This document shows, in pieces, positions 37,441-49,476 of a DNA stretch of 64,000 nucleotides. The stretch is from Rotaria sordida. Lineage: Eukaryota > Rotifera > Eurotatoria > Philodinida > Philodinidae. Under the pieces are notes generated by a model. That model saw only the letters and a program-made list of their open reading frames with translations, ran no database searches and was not told where the DNA came from. The first letter of the stretch is position 1. Each line of letters opens with the position of its first letter. The stretch spans positions 124,001 to 188,000 of the forward strand of contig CAJNOL010000219.1 of the NCBI GenBank assembly GCA_905250125.1, in the 5' to 3' direction. Position numbers and translations under genes: made by a program.

Positions 37441-38070
37441 TTAATATCCATGTAATCGTCGTCCATTTACATCATATTGTGCATAACATTCGTCAGCACA
37501 ATGTGAATCTCGTCCACATCGAGCACAATCTAACATTTCACCATCTTTATCGAAAGTGGCATAACAATTATCTTCTAAATGTGAATCTCTGCCACATCGT
37601 TCACATCGCATCTTATTATATCTATGATCACATGCATTTGCAAAATGTCCATATTTTCCACATTTAAAACATTGTATTGTTTGTGAAGTTCGAAATGATT
37701 GATTTCGATTAGTACAATTGTTCGAAAAATGTCCATTTTCTCCGCAATGAAAACATGAATCTGTATTGATTGCTGCCATTATACTATTTCGTTGTTCTGA
37801 TGTCAAATAGATGTTTGACCATTGTGCACCTCTAACATGATCTATACCGAATTTTTTCATATATTCTAAAGTTGTTTTCATTTCATGAAAATCATCAATC
37901 ATATTTTCGACTTTGATTACTTCTTGAGGTGCATAACGTTTTGTCCATTCACTACCATATTCACCACTGAAATGTTCGGCAAATCGTCGATCAACATCTG
38001 ATGTTTTTCCAATATAATATTTGTTATTTTTACATTTTAAAACATAGATTTTTTCCATTATCTGAAACAT
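37441..38070 (-). CDS. GIY-YIG endonuclease-domain protein with four CCHC zinc knuckles
   Basis: This intact single-exon frame encodes 209 residues. Met5 (codon at 38056-38058) is an equally good or better start, giving MEKIYVLK. Residues about 7-80 form a GIY-YIG nuclease module: YVLKCKNNKYYIGKT carries both strands of the motif, followed by the catalytic-type Arg29 and EH (32-33). A linker FGIDHVRGAQWSN leads to four CCHC knuckles of spacing C-x2-C-x4-H-x4-C at about 106-119, 134-147, 156-169 and 182-195. The last two are a tandem duplication sharing RCGRDSH and CYAxxDxxG. GIY-YIG modules cut DNA; zinc knuckles bind single-stranded nucleic acid. The same architecture is known from large DNA viruses and scattered eukaryotes, so horizontal origin is possible. 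It lies in a transposon-rich block with no partner gene. Substrate is unknown. Confidence 0.85.
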   Translation of the reverse strand: MFQIMEKIYVLKCKNNKYYIGKTSDVDRRFAEHFSGEYGSEWTKRYAPQEVIKVENMIDDFHEMKTTLEYMKKFGIDHVRGAQWSNIYLTSEQRNSIMAAINTDSCFHCGENGHFSNNCTNRNQSFRTSQTIQCFKCGKYGHFANACDHRYNKMRCERCGRDSHLEDNCYATFDKDGEMLDCARCGRDSHCADECYAQYDVNGRRLHGY

Positions 38071-39410
38071 AACATTTTAACGGCAAGATATAACTAGATG
38101 GCATCTGAGCTCTGCTCAGAGTGCAAGAAGGCTGTGAAACACATCTCGAATTTCAGTTTTAGGTATTCGATATAGCACAGATAATAAAAACTCTTAGTAT
38201 CTATCGAATTAATGAGCATTTACTATTCTTATTGAAAGTTGTTGTCCAATTTACATCTAATCTTGCTATGATTATTATGGCAAAACATTCTCTAATTCCA
38301 TTTGTTCATATTAGGAAATCGCTGAGAAACTGTGTCGTGTTTCAGCGATCGTTTTGTTTAAATACAATAAATATCGATATTTACCATGCTTTGTACATAA
38401 ACTTTGTCTATATGCATTCATACAAATGAGTTGGGATGTATTCATTTATATTAATATCAAATATTCACTGTCATCTACAGACGGCAAAGTTTTGTTCTGT
38501 TTTCTGTATAAATTTGCGATAAAAAACGACCTTTGGCCTTGTCTACACTATGTGATTGAATACCGAATTAAATCATATAGTGTAGACAAGGCCTTTGACG
38601 TTTTCCACTATTGTTTTTTCTTGCACAACCATAACAGGCGGTGTTACTAGTAGTTCTTTATAGACTACTGATATTTAACAAAAAAAGATGTCAGCAACTG
38701 TCCATCGACGGATTATCATTAGTGCTAACGATGATTAATCATTGCTAAAATTAGTGTCACGTCTCGTTTATAATATCCAGGTTTCACTTTGGGCAAACGA
38801 AAGATTATTCAGAGAATCGGACAAAATTTGTATCGTATGAAGATCTCAATGCCTCTAATGACGTTTCAATGAACATCAGACGACGTGACATTCTCGAGAT
38901 GATCGTGTCACAAAATATGAACGTTGGTCTCGACTGATCACTGTAAATTGCTTCGCACCAAGAGAACACGTAACTATTGCTAAGAAAGCTTCTCAAATTT
39001 TTTGGACATCAATGGTAATGTAACTGAATTAATCATGTTAAAACATATATATATACAATAGAATTATATGACTACTCAACATTAACTACAAAAGATCAAC
39101 AACAATAAGTGAGTTATCGGTAAATAATAAATTCTCGATCGACGAACATAATATATAAAAAGTTAATAACGAAACAACAAATAGATAAACATTTTTGATA
39201 TATTATTAAACTGACAGATGACGTTCTCCATCATAAGCAACAAGGACATACGCAAAGCATTGCCGTAAAAAAAATCGAAATCAGTAAATGAAAGACCGAG
39301 AATATTAATTAAATTTAAAATATACAAAATGAAATTAAATATTCATTATTTGATGAATAATGTACTTTTTAGAAAACATTTAAATGAATTCAATTTATTT
39401 TGATAGTACA
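38071..39410. other. Intergenic, with one small hairpin
   Basis: No supported gene. A weak coding-like stretch near 38790-38937 on the plus strand has no recognisable motif. Confidence 0.4.
38535..38593. repeat. 59-bp hairpin (possible tiny MITE)
   Basis: GGCCTTGTCTACACTATGTG is followed 19 bp later by CATATAGTGTAGACAAGGCC, a 23-bp inverted repeat with one mismatch. Palindromic structure is clear; its nature is not. Confidence 0.6.
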
Positions 39411-40177
39411 CAGAGTGTTTCATAAGTCTTGAGGCTTGACAAAAATTAGTATATATGCAAACAGAAAATAATCTTGAATATGAAGTTTGAGTACTCGTTT
39501 TAATCTTTCATATGGCATATTATTGGATGACATCTTCTCTTGTAATAATAAAAACATAAACATGAGAATATCATGAGAAATTTTATCAATCATTCTTGTA
39601 CAATCGTTATAAGTTATTTTTCCCATTGTTTGTTCAATCTAGTTTGTAGGTGCTAAAGCATGAAAACTGTTCACTCCGTACTTTTCCCTTTATAAGATTT
39701 TTCATACATTGTCAATGGACCATACTTCAGCAGATTTAGCATCACTATCTTGAAGTAAAATATGAACATTAAATAATTCATCAATAGTTCATAATACAAT
39801 CCTTTGTTCTTTATTTTTTGCTCTACCTATGATGTATTCATATATTTTAGTTAATTTCAAATCGATTGTCTAACATATAACTTGACTAAACATGTCACCA
39901 GTGGTTCATAATAAGTGTCAAATAAACGGTTAAGATGACTATTTATTAGCTGCTATTATGCCATGGTTTTTTATGTAAAATATATTCAGCACTTCATTCG
40001 AAATTTTTGAAAAAAAATCATCTCGGTCGGCTTCGAAAAATTTATCATAACATACTCATATCTATGTTTTTATTATTACAAGAGAAGATGTTATCCAATA
40101 ATATGCCATTTGAAAGATCAAAACGAGTACTCAAACTTTATATAAATACATTCAGTTCGGACTTATGAAACACTCTG
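39411..40177. mobile_element. Mariner-like non-autonomous or decayed element FB-10
   Basis: Ends CAGAGTGTTTCATAAGTC and GACTTATGAAACACTCTG are inverted repeats; TA follows the right end. Arms pair for about 130-150 bp (GAGTACTCGTTTTAATCTTT with AAAGATCAAAACGAGTACTC; CTTCTCTTGTAATAATAAAA with TTTTATTATTACAAGAGAAG). The roughly 480-bp middle reads on the minus strand as broken protein-like pieces, perhaps a transposase remnant, but I cannot assign a family from it. Confidence 0.75.
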
Positions 40178-42612
40178 TATTGTCAGATCATTATGGAACC
40201 TCTGAAATCGATGTAGTAGACGCCTAACATGGTATTAGTTTGATCAATGAAAAAATGCTTCATCAATCATGACATTTTCGAGGTCTAAATAACGAATCGG
40301 TTGAATTGTCTATAATTCTCAGAATGAATCGAAATTTGATAATTACATCCATTGTGTGTATGCCGAAGGATTCTTAGGTAATGAAGTTGTGTCGGACCAT
40401 CAAGTATCATTTTGTCTTCTTGGTGTCACATGTATAAAGGACTATGCTAAGTTGATGCACTATTTGCATTGAACATGAACAAGGTTTGAATTAAATTGGA
40501 TAATACATACACAATATTTATTTAATATGTACACGATGTTTGATATTTGACTGTAACGAGTATTTGCAAAGCTTTATAATACAACAAGATCCATTTGAGT
40601 CATCTCTTGATTCATCGACATATGTGATTATGCTCATGCATGGTATGTACTGATATCTTGCAAAACTCTAGTCATTTTTCATTTTGCGTTATTTATACTT
40701 TCTCAGCAACAAATCGAAGTTTCATTACAGAGTCAAATATTATCGTTTCTGTACAATTCATGTGTTTTGTGGTTGAAACATCAGTTTAAACCGCAAAGTT
40801 CTCAAAAGTCAATAATGTTGATTGTTTGATCTTAATCGACAAAAATTCTCAAGTCATTTCCTTGTTAAACATACAACATGAGAAGAGAAAGATCAAAGTC
40901 ACGAAGAAAATCTTGTCTTGATAGATGAACAAGTCAAGCAAACTGATCGATCGTATTTACGAAATTTGTTTCCAACAGTTGTAAGTTCCGGTAACACTAA
41001 TGACCTCTTCCATCTTAATTATCGTCGAATCGAGCTCGATAATCAATCCAATGACCAGTTTTACACCACGTCACCTTTAGTCTTTTATAAACACCCGTAT
41101 TGTCTCTTATTAAAATTGACAAGTCAGAAAAAGAACTTCGTTAAATAGTTTTTAGAAATGAGGTTAGTGGTTTTTGAGTTGTCGTTCTTGCAGAAAATCC
41201 ATGTTATAACATCTTCTAAAAGTTCAAATCTAGAAAAATGTCGCAATTCAGAAAACGCGCCTAAACAATGTTAAAATTCGCAGGTAGTTCTTAGCAAGGA
41301 GGATCGAGAGAATAGTTCTCAATCTTGAAAAATTTTCGTTTTTCTCCAGGGAAGTTCCAGCGTTCTACTGTTCTTTTCGCTCTCTAGTTTCCAAGACAAA
41401 CTCGCTCAGTTTCCCATAATCCAGTCAATTTTAGTTAAAATCTTCCGATCGATCTCCTAAGTCGTCGACTTCTCTAATCTGGGTGAACACGATGTACCCT
41501 AAAAATTCTGAATATCTGGCAATCCTGGGTCTAATTTTTAATAGAGAAACATGATTAAGTATGTCGTTAAATCAAACTTAACTTGACCTAGTAATCAAAA
41601 AAAAGAATTAAATACGCTATCAACTAAATAAATCTCAGATAACCAAAAACTATCATATAGAGGTCACTAATAAACAGAATACCAGTCTATATGGTATCGT
41701 TTTAACCAATAAAAATTTTGTTCATAGTTCATTCAGTATTTATTAATTGGTACGTACCCACAAGGCGACGAAGTGAATAATCAATATCGGAAANNNNNNN
41801 NNNNNNNNNNNNNNNNNNNNNNNNNNNNNNNNNNNNNNNNNNNNNNNNNNNNNNNNNNNNNNNNNNNNNNNNNNNNNNNNNNNNNNNNNNNNNCAGAGAG
41901 TGAATTTTTCGACAAAAATAAAAGTTGTCCGAACAATTTGAAACACATCTAAGTTAACTTAGCTATTGATGCTGATTTCAAATATATTATTTTTTTTTCA
42001 CGAGAAAAGTAACAAATCTAATAAAAATTGACAAATATCAGTTAAAAAATGGCAATTTTTACCTATCCGAACAAAAGGGTCTCGACTTCGAACATGTGAC
42101 CATATTTTTTCTTTGACAAATTATATATGTTCTTGTAGCTCATCATGTACTCTACTAACATTGAAATTTTGGCGACATGTTCATTTTTATTTTCTGAGAC
42201 ATAAGGCTTTCGATATCGGTTAATGATCATTATTCCATCGATTTGGATTGTTCAAACATTCTTGTCTGCTCATTCTCGACTCAACGAAAGATCATTTATT
42301 TAATGTTTTGGTATAACAATGCATCACAAATCATGTTCTATTGATCACACTATGAGTGAGCTCATTGACTTGTAAGTGCATCTTAAAAGAAGCATCTGTT
42401 TTCTTAGCTCATAATACGAAGAAATCTCATGATAATGATCAAGCTTGCAAGTGCCATAAGTGCTTCTAATTTAAGACTTCACATCAACTCAAACAGTGCA
42501 AAACCTGGTCATTTTTATGTTCATTTCTGAGAAAAAAAAATAAATGAACCAAAACAAGTTCTGATGTGCTTCGGTCCTTTCATTGTCAACTATTGTACAT
42601 TTGATTTTCTAG
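40178..42612. other. Gene-free region with assembly gap
   Basis: Contains the 100-N gap at 41794-41893. The region 41160-41500 has a more balanced base composition than its surroundings but no frame I can support. The frame 40918-41148 has no recognisable motif. Confidence 0.45.
41794..41893. other. Assembly gap (100 N)
   Basis: Exactly 100 N, a scaffold join of unknown true length. Confidence 0.99.
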
Positions 42613-42846
42613 ACAATACAACTTTATTTAAATGAAGGTTTTCAAGGTGGAGAAACAACTTTTGTTCATTTTTGGGATTCAACTAAAAATGTTTCATCTA
42701 TACCACGTACAGGAATGGTACTTGTATTTCAACATGATTTACTTCATGAAGGCGCACCATTGAGAAAAGGTCGAAAATATACAGTTCGTACTGATGTTAT
42801 GTATAAACCTCTTATGTCGAAAACATTGTCTAATTATGATTCATGA
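42613..42846 (+). CDS. 2OG-Fe(II) oxygenase, C-terminal exon only (partial or broken gene)
   Basis: After an acceptor GATTTTCTAG (ending 42612) an open exon encodes TIQLYLNEGFQGGETTFVHF, then GMVLVFQHDLLHEGAPLRKG and RKYTVRTDVMYKP, ending at TGA 42844-42846. This is the C-terminal half of the double-stranded beta-helix of prolyl-4-hydroxylase-like dioxygenases: the distal iron-binding His (HEG) and the 2-oxoglutarate-binding Arg (KYTVRTD) are present. The proximal HxD motif should lie in an upstream exon, which I cannot find in the 720 bp before it; the assembly gap at 41794 may hide it. A polyadenylation signal (AATAAA, about 42895) follows. Either a gene interrupted by the gap or an orphaned fragment. 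Confidence 0.7.
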   Translation, partial: TIQLYLNEGFQGGETTFVHFWDSTKNVSSIPRTGMVLVFQHDLLHEGAPLRKGRKYTVRTDVMYKPLMSKTLSNYDS

Positions 42847-45800
42847 ATCTTATCATATTGTTTATTTTAGTTATTTTTATATATAAAATATTTGAATAAA
42901 ATTAACTCAATTATTTTTTATTACATGAAACAACAAAAGTAAAATTGATTACCCATGATATATGTAGAAAGAATTTAGATAATTATAAAAGATTATAATC
43001 ATCACGACCAATGAAAAAGAAAAACCAAAAATATTAACTAAGACTACCATATCACAAAATTCTTATATAATGTATACATTTGAATTAGAAGTTTTTTTTT
43101 TTTTACATCAGTTACAAGAATGAGTGCATACTTCATTACAATGCAGGATATGATGATCTGAATAAGAGTATCTGTTTAATAAGAAAAATTTTATTATTTA
43201 CTATGTTCGAATGAGTAAGTGTTCATTTGTAAAAAGAAAGTGCTGTTTCAAAATATGGTATCTGTTGGTATAGATATCACAAGTAAAACACCCAAACTAT
43301 CGAATTGATAAGTTATCGCTGTGATAAAGTTATTTTTTTACTTTATGGATTGATTTCGACGTAGCGAAATTCATTATTTGTTAAGACGTGCACTTTAAAA
43401 ATAATACTACTCAAAATTGAATGTCTTATTTGATTTTGGCTTTTAAGGCCCACATTATAGTAGTTTTTAAATCTTTCAAATTCCATGACGCCATGCTTGC
43501 AATAATTTTACCTTGTAAATAACACTTGATGCTTAATTTTTGTATTCTTATTCTTAAAGTTAGTTGTATTATGCTACTTTTTAAAGACAAAAGAGATATT
43601 GTTTCTTTCTCAAACCTTTCATCTACTTTAAATAAAATGAATAGTACATATACTCTTTCAACCGAAACAAAGCTCAGTAAATATTATCCTTTGTTTGTTG
43701 TTTTGAGTCTTTGCCAATCCTAAAACTGCTATCTCTTGTGTCCTACTCTTTTTATAATCAAATCTCTCTTTCCAATGGAACGTATTTATATTAGTCTAGT
43801 AAAAGAGAGAAAATAACATTTTCAGAAAGTTTAAATCTTCTAAAAAGAACACGATACATGTAATAAATAGTTAATCGTATTAATTAGTTGTGTCCGTATA
43901 CTTATGGAACCACCAACGTCACTTCTTCATTTTTTTCCAAATTATGACTTTTATTACGATCGAATTAAATAAACTAAGAATTCAACTTCACTCATTGTAC
44001 AAAAGACTTAAAATATATATTCGATGTTAATATCAATTTCTCTGGATTTCTATCGAAAACTTTCAAAACTAAAAACCATATTCACTATTAAATAGTAAAG
44101 ATTAATGTTGATCAAAATATCAATCTTCTCCTTGATTAATAAATTTATTCTATTATTCAATCTTAGATATTTAATCAATTTTATTCTACGATTAATTGTC
44201 GTTTTGTTCAATTGACTTCGCCTGATTCTGATAGAATAGAAATCAAGGAAATTACAATTCTAAAATGAGTTATTACAAATATCTACAAGCAGTAATTCAA
44301 CAATTATTCATCAGATATGATTACATGTTCGAATTTATTATCAATAATTGTTGATGTATCAATATTATAAGTTCATAAGCATATATATGAAAAACAAAAT
44401 TAACAATAATGCAAGCCCATCAAAATAATAGAAGATTTCTATTGAAAGAGAAATATACAATGTCACAGTGTCTTGCAGATGACTTGGAAAAAGATATTTT
44501 TTTTCTATCAAGTATTGTTAATTAGTGTCTTGTATTATCTTGTAAAAGTGTCCCACGACGGCTAGAGCTGAAGAGAAGACTCGACTATTATGGAAGAGCA
44601 GAGTGTTCTAATAATTGCAAATAAACAAGAGTAACTTTGTAGTGTCAAACAAAAAGAAAATAAATTTCCCAAGGTTATTAGAAGATGATTGCCATTCCCG
44701 CTCGAGATATTCGTGTTTTTGTCAAAAAAATGATAGATTTATTAGTATAAAAATATTCAGAGTCAAGGAAAAAATGAAATTTATATCAAATTTCAATATA
44801 TATATATATATAATCAATGGTTATAAAAGTGACTTGTTAGGAACTTTTGAATAAGAAATTTGAATGTAATAATTTGTTATGTTGTGCAAAGCTCAAGAGT
44901 CAGTCAAATCATTATCAATAGGCATCTATTCCCCATTCAACTGATTCGTTAAATTGATTCAGATCAATCAATTTTGTTTAATGTGTATTTACAGTTGCTG
45001 ATAAGCATTTTCCATCTGAACTGAAGTTGTTAAACCATTCACTTTTTTCCATTGAAATAAAGTCAGACTTGTAATTATTTCAACTCATAAAAAAGATATC
45101 TAGTTATTAAATTCAATGCTTCAGCTGTTTAGTTGACGAGTGTCACATCCTGATCAATAGTATACTTTGGATATGTCTGCTTGTTGATACTGTTGTATGA
45201 AAGGACAATCTATGATACTCATTGTCTTTGACAATGAAACTTCCTGAATGATAAGTTAAATCATACTTCTTGGTAGTTTTCGAATTAAATGATATTTATA
45301 TTTAAATTCGATAAATTCTCTCGTCAAGCAGCATTCATAATCAATATAAATTTTAAATATTCTTATAGTCATTGTATAATTAAATATTAACAATATTTGG
45401 TTATCAATAATAATCAATTCCATATATTATTTTCAAATCAACGAAGTCCACAGAGAATTCATGTATGTATAATAGACTATATCCGCTGAATTAGAATGAC
45501 ATCTATTGCATGCCTATCAAGAGAGGTTAATCTAAAATATTTACTTTTATCGATGACGTATAAAATCTCCGCAGTATTTATTTTTCTTCACACTTTTAAT
45601 ATCTTTTCAGTTCTTGTTTTCATTCTTAATATACAGTATATATAATTATGAATTTATTTTGACTCGTTCAAAATGACTCATGATATCATGTTCAAGAGGT
45701 CATTATCAGCTGGTAATTTGATTCGTTCTTTTATATTTTTTTCTTTCAACGAATGCTTGTCCATACAACAGTTGGCCGGTCGCTCACTCGTTCGTCATGT

Positions 45801-46117
45801 GACCTACTCCTCTTTTTTTGGTGCACATATCCTCCCTTCGTATGTAGCACCCGCATTCTATTGCCTCACATACTGATTCGATAGCACATTTATTACTTAC
45901 TCATTCGTGAGGCAGTAGATACGTATGTGAGCATAAGTAAAAATATTTCGCAACATAAAAGTAAGCAGACAAGTCAATAGAAGAAAGTATACTGCATAAG
46001 TTTTCTTTGCATGTCATATGATCATTATGAATCATCAGTCATTTTTTTTTAGATTACTTACTTTTTTTTTATATTAAAATTGTTTGTTAATATTTATTCG
46101 ATATTTAATATTAAACA
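42847..46117. other. Gene-free region
   Basis: About 3.3 kb with no supported gene. Frames at 43526, 44615 and 45673 have no motifs. A TA run lies near 44799-44811. Confidence 0.45.
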
Positions 46118-46636
46118 ATGAAATTTCGATTTAAGGAAGAAACTCCAATTGGTAAATTATTATTTTTTTCTTGTCAATTTAATTGATGTATTATATTTTT
46201 GTATTTGATAGAACAACGTAAACAGGAAGCGGAAAAAATTCGGGTTAAATATCCTGAACGTATTCCGGTATATTGATCTTTTGAAATTTGTTCGTTTAAG
46301 TTTTTTCTGTTGTTTTTTAGGTTGTGGTTGAACGTGTGCCAAAGTCACAAATACCTGATATAGATAAACGTAAATTTTTGGTTCCAAATGATATAACAAT
46401 TGCACAATTTATGTGGATCATTCGTAAACGAATTCAATTGGCACCAGAAAAAGCAATCTTTCTTTTTGTCAATCAAAAAATTCCTCCATCAAGGTAATAG
46501 AATTTTTCATAGGATTAATTTTGAGACTAATTTTTTTTTTAATTTTAGTTATACAATGAGTCAAATCTATGCTGAAAGTAAAGATGAAGATAGCTTTTTA
46601 TATATTGCTTATGGAGGTGAAAATACATTTGGTTAA
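46118..46636 (+). CDS. GABARAP: GABARAP-type ATG8 ubiquitin-like protein
   Basis: Four exons (46118-46151, 46212-46267, 46321-46493, 46549-46636) total 351 nt, giving 116 residues. It begins [20 protein letters not shown] and continues [40 protein letters not shown] and [18 protein letters not shown]. The Tyr-Pro-Glu-Arg block and LVPxDxT motif are GABARAP-type rather than LC3-type. ATG8 proteins are conjugated through a C-terminal Gly to phosphatidylethanolamine on autophagosome membranes. Here the protein ends ENTFG followed directly by the stop codon, so the acceptor Gly is already exposed, whereas human GABARAP carries one more residue. The C-terminal strand [13 protein letters not shown] replaces the usual SDESVYG. 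Introns are 53-60 bp. Confidence 0.95.
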
Positions 46637-47636
46637 ATTATGTGAAACAACCAGTTAAAATATTACATTCGCTAAATCAAGAAGTTTCTCTTTTGTACAC
46701 TTATCTTTTTTTTTTTCTTTTATTGTCTTTATATGTGTGTGTATAAGCTTGTTTAAAACATCATTTGAGAGTGAGAAAATATCGTAACTATTTATGTAAA
46801 GTGTATTTATGAATGTAAAGAAAGATGTTTTGAGATTATTTAATAAACATAGCACTCTTTTCTTTGTTCTTATAAAAAAACAGATTTTGTTTGAAAGGAG
46901 ACTAACTGGAATATGTAATGATGAACGACGTGTATTGTTAATTGGGAAGATTCACGATAAGTTGGTGGAATGTTTAATATCAAGAAAAAATATTATAGAT
47001 AGTATTGATTGGAGGTAAAAAAAAAATAATGAAACAAAGAATTCGAAGGACATACTGTGAGCAACTTTCTTGCTGTAAACCAGAATGGTGAAAATAGTTG
47101 AAATTTAAAAAAGTTATATGAAACATTGATTTTTGTTATCACTATTAATTTGTAATATATTAACACGATTTGCATTTTCTTTATCGATTTGTTTTGGTAA
47201 AAAACATACAATGTTGAATGTGTGTTTTGAAATGTTGAGTTAATTCGACAATGATAGCCTTCTACAGGAGTATTTATTTTCATAGAATATTGATTAGTTT
47301 GATTGTATGCATTGATAACAAATAATGGAATTGAGTTAAAACTACTAATAACATTTACATGATCGAATTTTATATAGGATTGTATTGCCATAGATAACTG
47401 GTCTAATTATATAGACTCAATATCTTGCATTTCTATTTTTTTCTTTTTTTGTTGATGTTGAACGATCATTGTACGGAAGTTTCCGGTTCCTATTCGTAGC
47501 TAATGTGCTCAACAAAAACTTTCTCGAACAAAAGAAATAATTTAATATTCTTTTTCTCGAAAGCACAATGATAGTATCATTAACGAAGATTTTGAGAAAA
47601 TAAAAATACTATACTTAACTTCAGAATTTATATTCT
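46637..47636. other. Intergenic with an unassigned minus-strand frame
   Basis: The minus-strand frame 46993-47391 (132 residues, beginning MAIQSYIKFDHVNVISSFNS, later TPVEGYHCRINSTF) has a coding-like first half with N-glycosylation-type sites and a low-complexity second half. It could be one exon of an unknown gene. I do not recognise it. Confidence 0.3.
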
Positions 47637-47924
47637 AGGACGATCCTTCCGACCATCGGAAGCGGCATATTAGTGCATTAATTTTCATCATATTTTGTCA
47701 TAGTCTACCACCGCAAATCGAACAGAACAGCGTCTTTACGTCACTATTTCCCGTAAGCTTGTAGAACGGTGAGAATAGTAGGAAAAATAATTATCGCTTA
47801 CTAGCGAAAAAACTAGATGATGAATTATGGTAAAATCCGGTCGTAACTAGTGTAGTGATACGCCATTTCATACTCGTTTCGGATCGTTTAAGGTACCGCT
47901 TCCAACAGTCGAAACGATCGTCCT
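47637..47924. mobile_element. 288-bp MITE
   Basis: Terminal inverted repeats of about 32 bp: the left starts AGGACGATCCTTCCGACCAT, while the reverse complement of the right starts AGGACGATCGTTTCGACTGT; both continue with TTGGAAGCGG/ATCGGAAGCGG. The interior is unrelated between halves and non-coding. No clear target duplication, so the superfamily is open. Confidence 0.75.
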
Positions 47925-49476
47925 GTATCGGGTATTTTGCTAGTTAAACAATCATTGTTTCTCCCTATTTTTTTTTATTCTTCTACGAGTTTAAGGAAAC
48001 CGGCGACGTAATGAGGTCGGTGTTTACCGTCTTATATCGTTTACGACTGCATTTTCTTGGACCTGAGGATATTTGTTTTTTCTCTGTTTATTTTGTAACA
48101 GATTATATTTAAAATCTTTGATTATTTATTGTTACTAATTAAAGCAACTGATCGAATGTGTACAAATGGTTTAATTTGTTTTTGAATTATAAAGTAACAT
48201 TGTTTTTCATAGAACCACATAAGAATTTTCAAAAGAAGAATAAAATAATAGGAAATAGATAAGCATTTTAATATAAAAAATATAATAGGAAGATGAAGAT
48301 TAATTTTGTATAGTTTACATTCTTGTTGTTGTTGTTGTTTTGTCATTAATGAAGAATTAAAAAATAAAACTAAAATTCTTGCAAATAGTTGCGATAAAAA
48401 CGATCGAATATTGTTATTAGACGATAATGCCGATTCATTATTACATTTTCGAATTGTTAAAAATAGAATAGGTTCTTCAAAATATTTCCACAAAAATTCA
48501 AAATAATGAATACTCAATACAAATATACTTAAAACTATTCTGATCATAATCATAAACAAATAGAATTTATGTTGCTATAGTGTTTTTTTTTTGCGAAGCA
48601 CTTTTAACTTTATAATACCTGCAGATTAATGATAAAAAATAATAAATCATATTAAGATTAAAACTAAAGTATATAAGATGAGTATCTCTTGATTCTCACA
48701 ATATGTGTTATCTAAGTTTTAATGATTATCGTATTTCTAGAACATTGTAAATAAATAATTAATTTTATCGCATATATCCAGAAAATATTTTATCAAAGAA
48801 TTGATTAGTTGTTTATGATATGAAATACTTAATTCATAATTATATAATAATTGAATAATTGATTGAAATAATGTATAACATTGATAATAGATTATAGAAA
48901 ATAATTCATGATGACAGTGACCAGTAGAAATACAGATAAAATAAAAACAGAGTAGAAAATAAATAAGAATTAGAAATAAAATAATTACATATTGTTGTTT
49001 ATTAAAAAACAATATCAGTACTTTTAACAAAAGAAAGAAAAGTTATGAAATTCAATGACTTAGATATAATAAGAGCTCGCACTATTCAATGTGACATGTT
49101 GGTGATTGAATTGTGTTAATGCTGAGCGTCTTCAGAATTTGCTATTCTATTTTGAATTTATTGATAATCTGAACTTTATCATTCATTTTACTTTTTGGAT
49201 CTTGCGATCAAATTACCATACATATGATTTTTATCAATTAATGAAAATTGTTATGACAAATCTTATCGAAACTACAACAACTTTGTAAATTGATCCATAT
49301 CAATTGAAACTCTAATTGGCCATTAAATGATGAAGGAACGAACATCTATTTTATCAAAAATAATTTTTTTTTTCTTTTGTTACAGTCGATAAAATTTCAA
49401 TTTATAATGAGCAATTCGTTATGTAGTGTAGTAGAATTTACATTGGTTTTATCCGAAGTGTTTCCAACTTTCAGAA
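47925..49476. other. Region with two hydrophobic minus-strand frames
   Basis: Minus-strand frames 48122-48559 (145 residues) and 48737-49030 (97 residues) are rich in Ile, Leu and Phe and could encode membrane segments. They lie in the same direction 180 bp apart and may be two exons or chance frames in very AT-rich DNA. No motif identifies them. I do not annotate them as genes. Confidence 0.25.

Noticed and set aside
37428-37667. His/Asn-rich plus-strand frame
   Set aside because: It is antisense to the zinc-knuckle region of the GIY-YIG gene, which has clear domain support.
37441-38070. Penelope-like retroelement endonuclease
   Set aside because: No reverse transcriptase or terminal structure is nearby, and the zinc-knuckle tail and linker do not fit Penelope-type enzymes.
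48122-49030. Two hydrophobic minus-strand frames as a membrane-protein gene
   Set aside because: Composition is what AT-rich DNA gives by chance (Ile/Leu/Phe/Tyr/Lys), and I could not define splice sites joining them convincingly.
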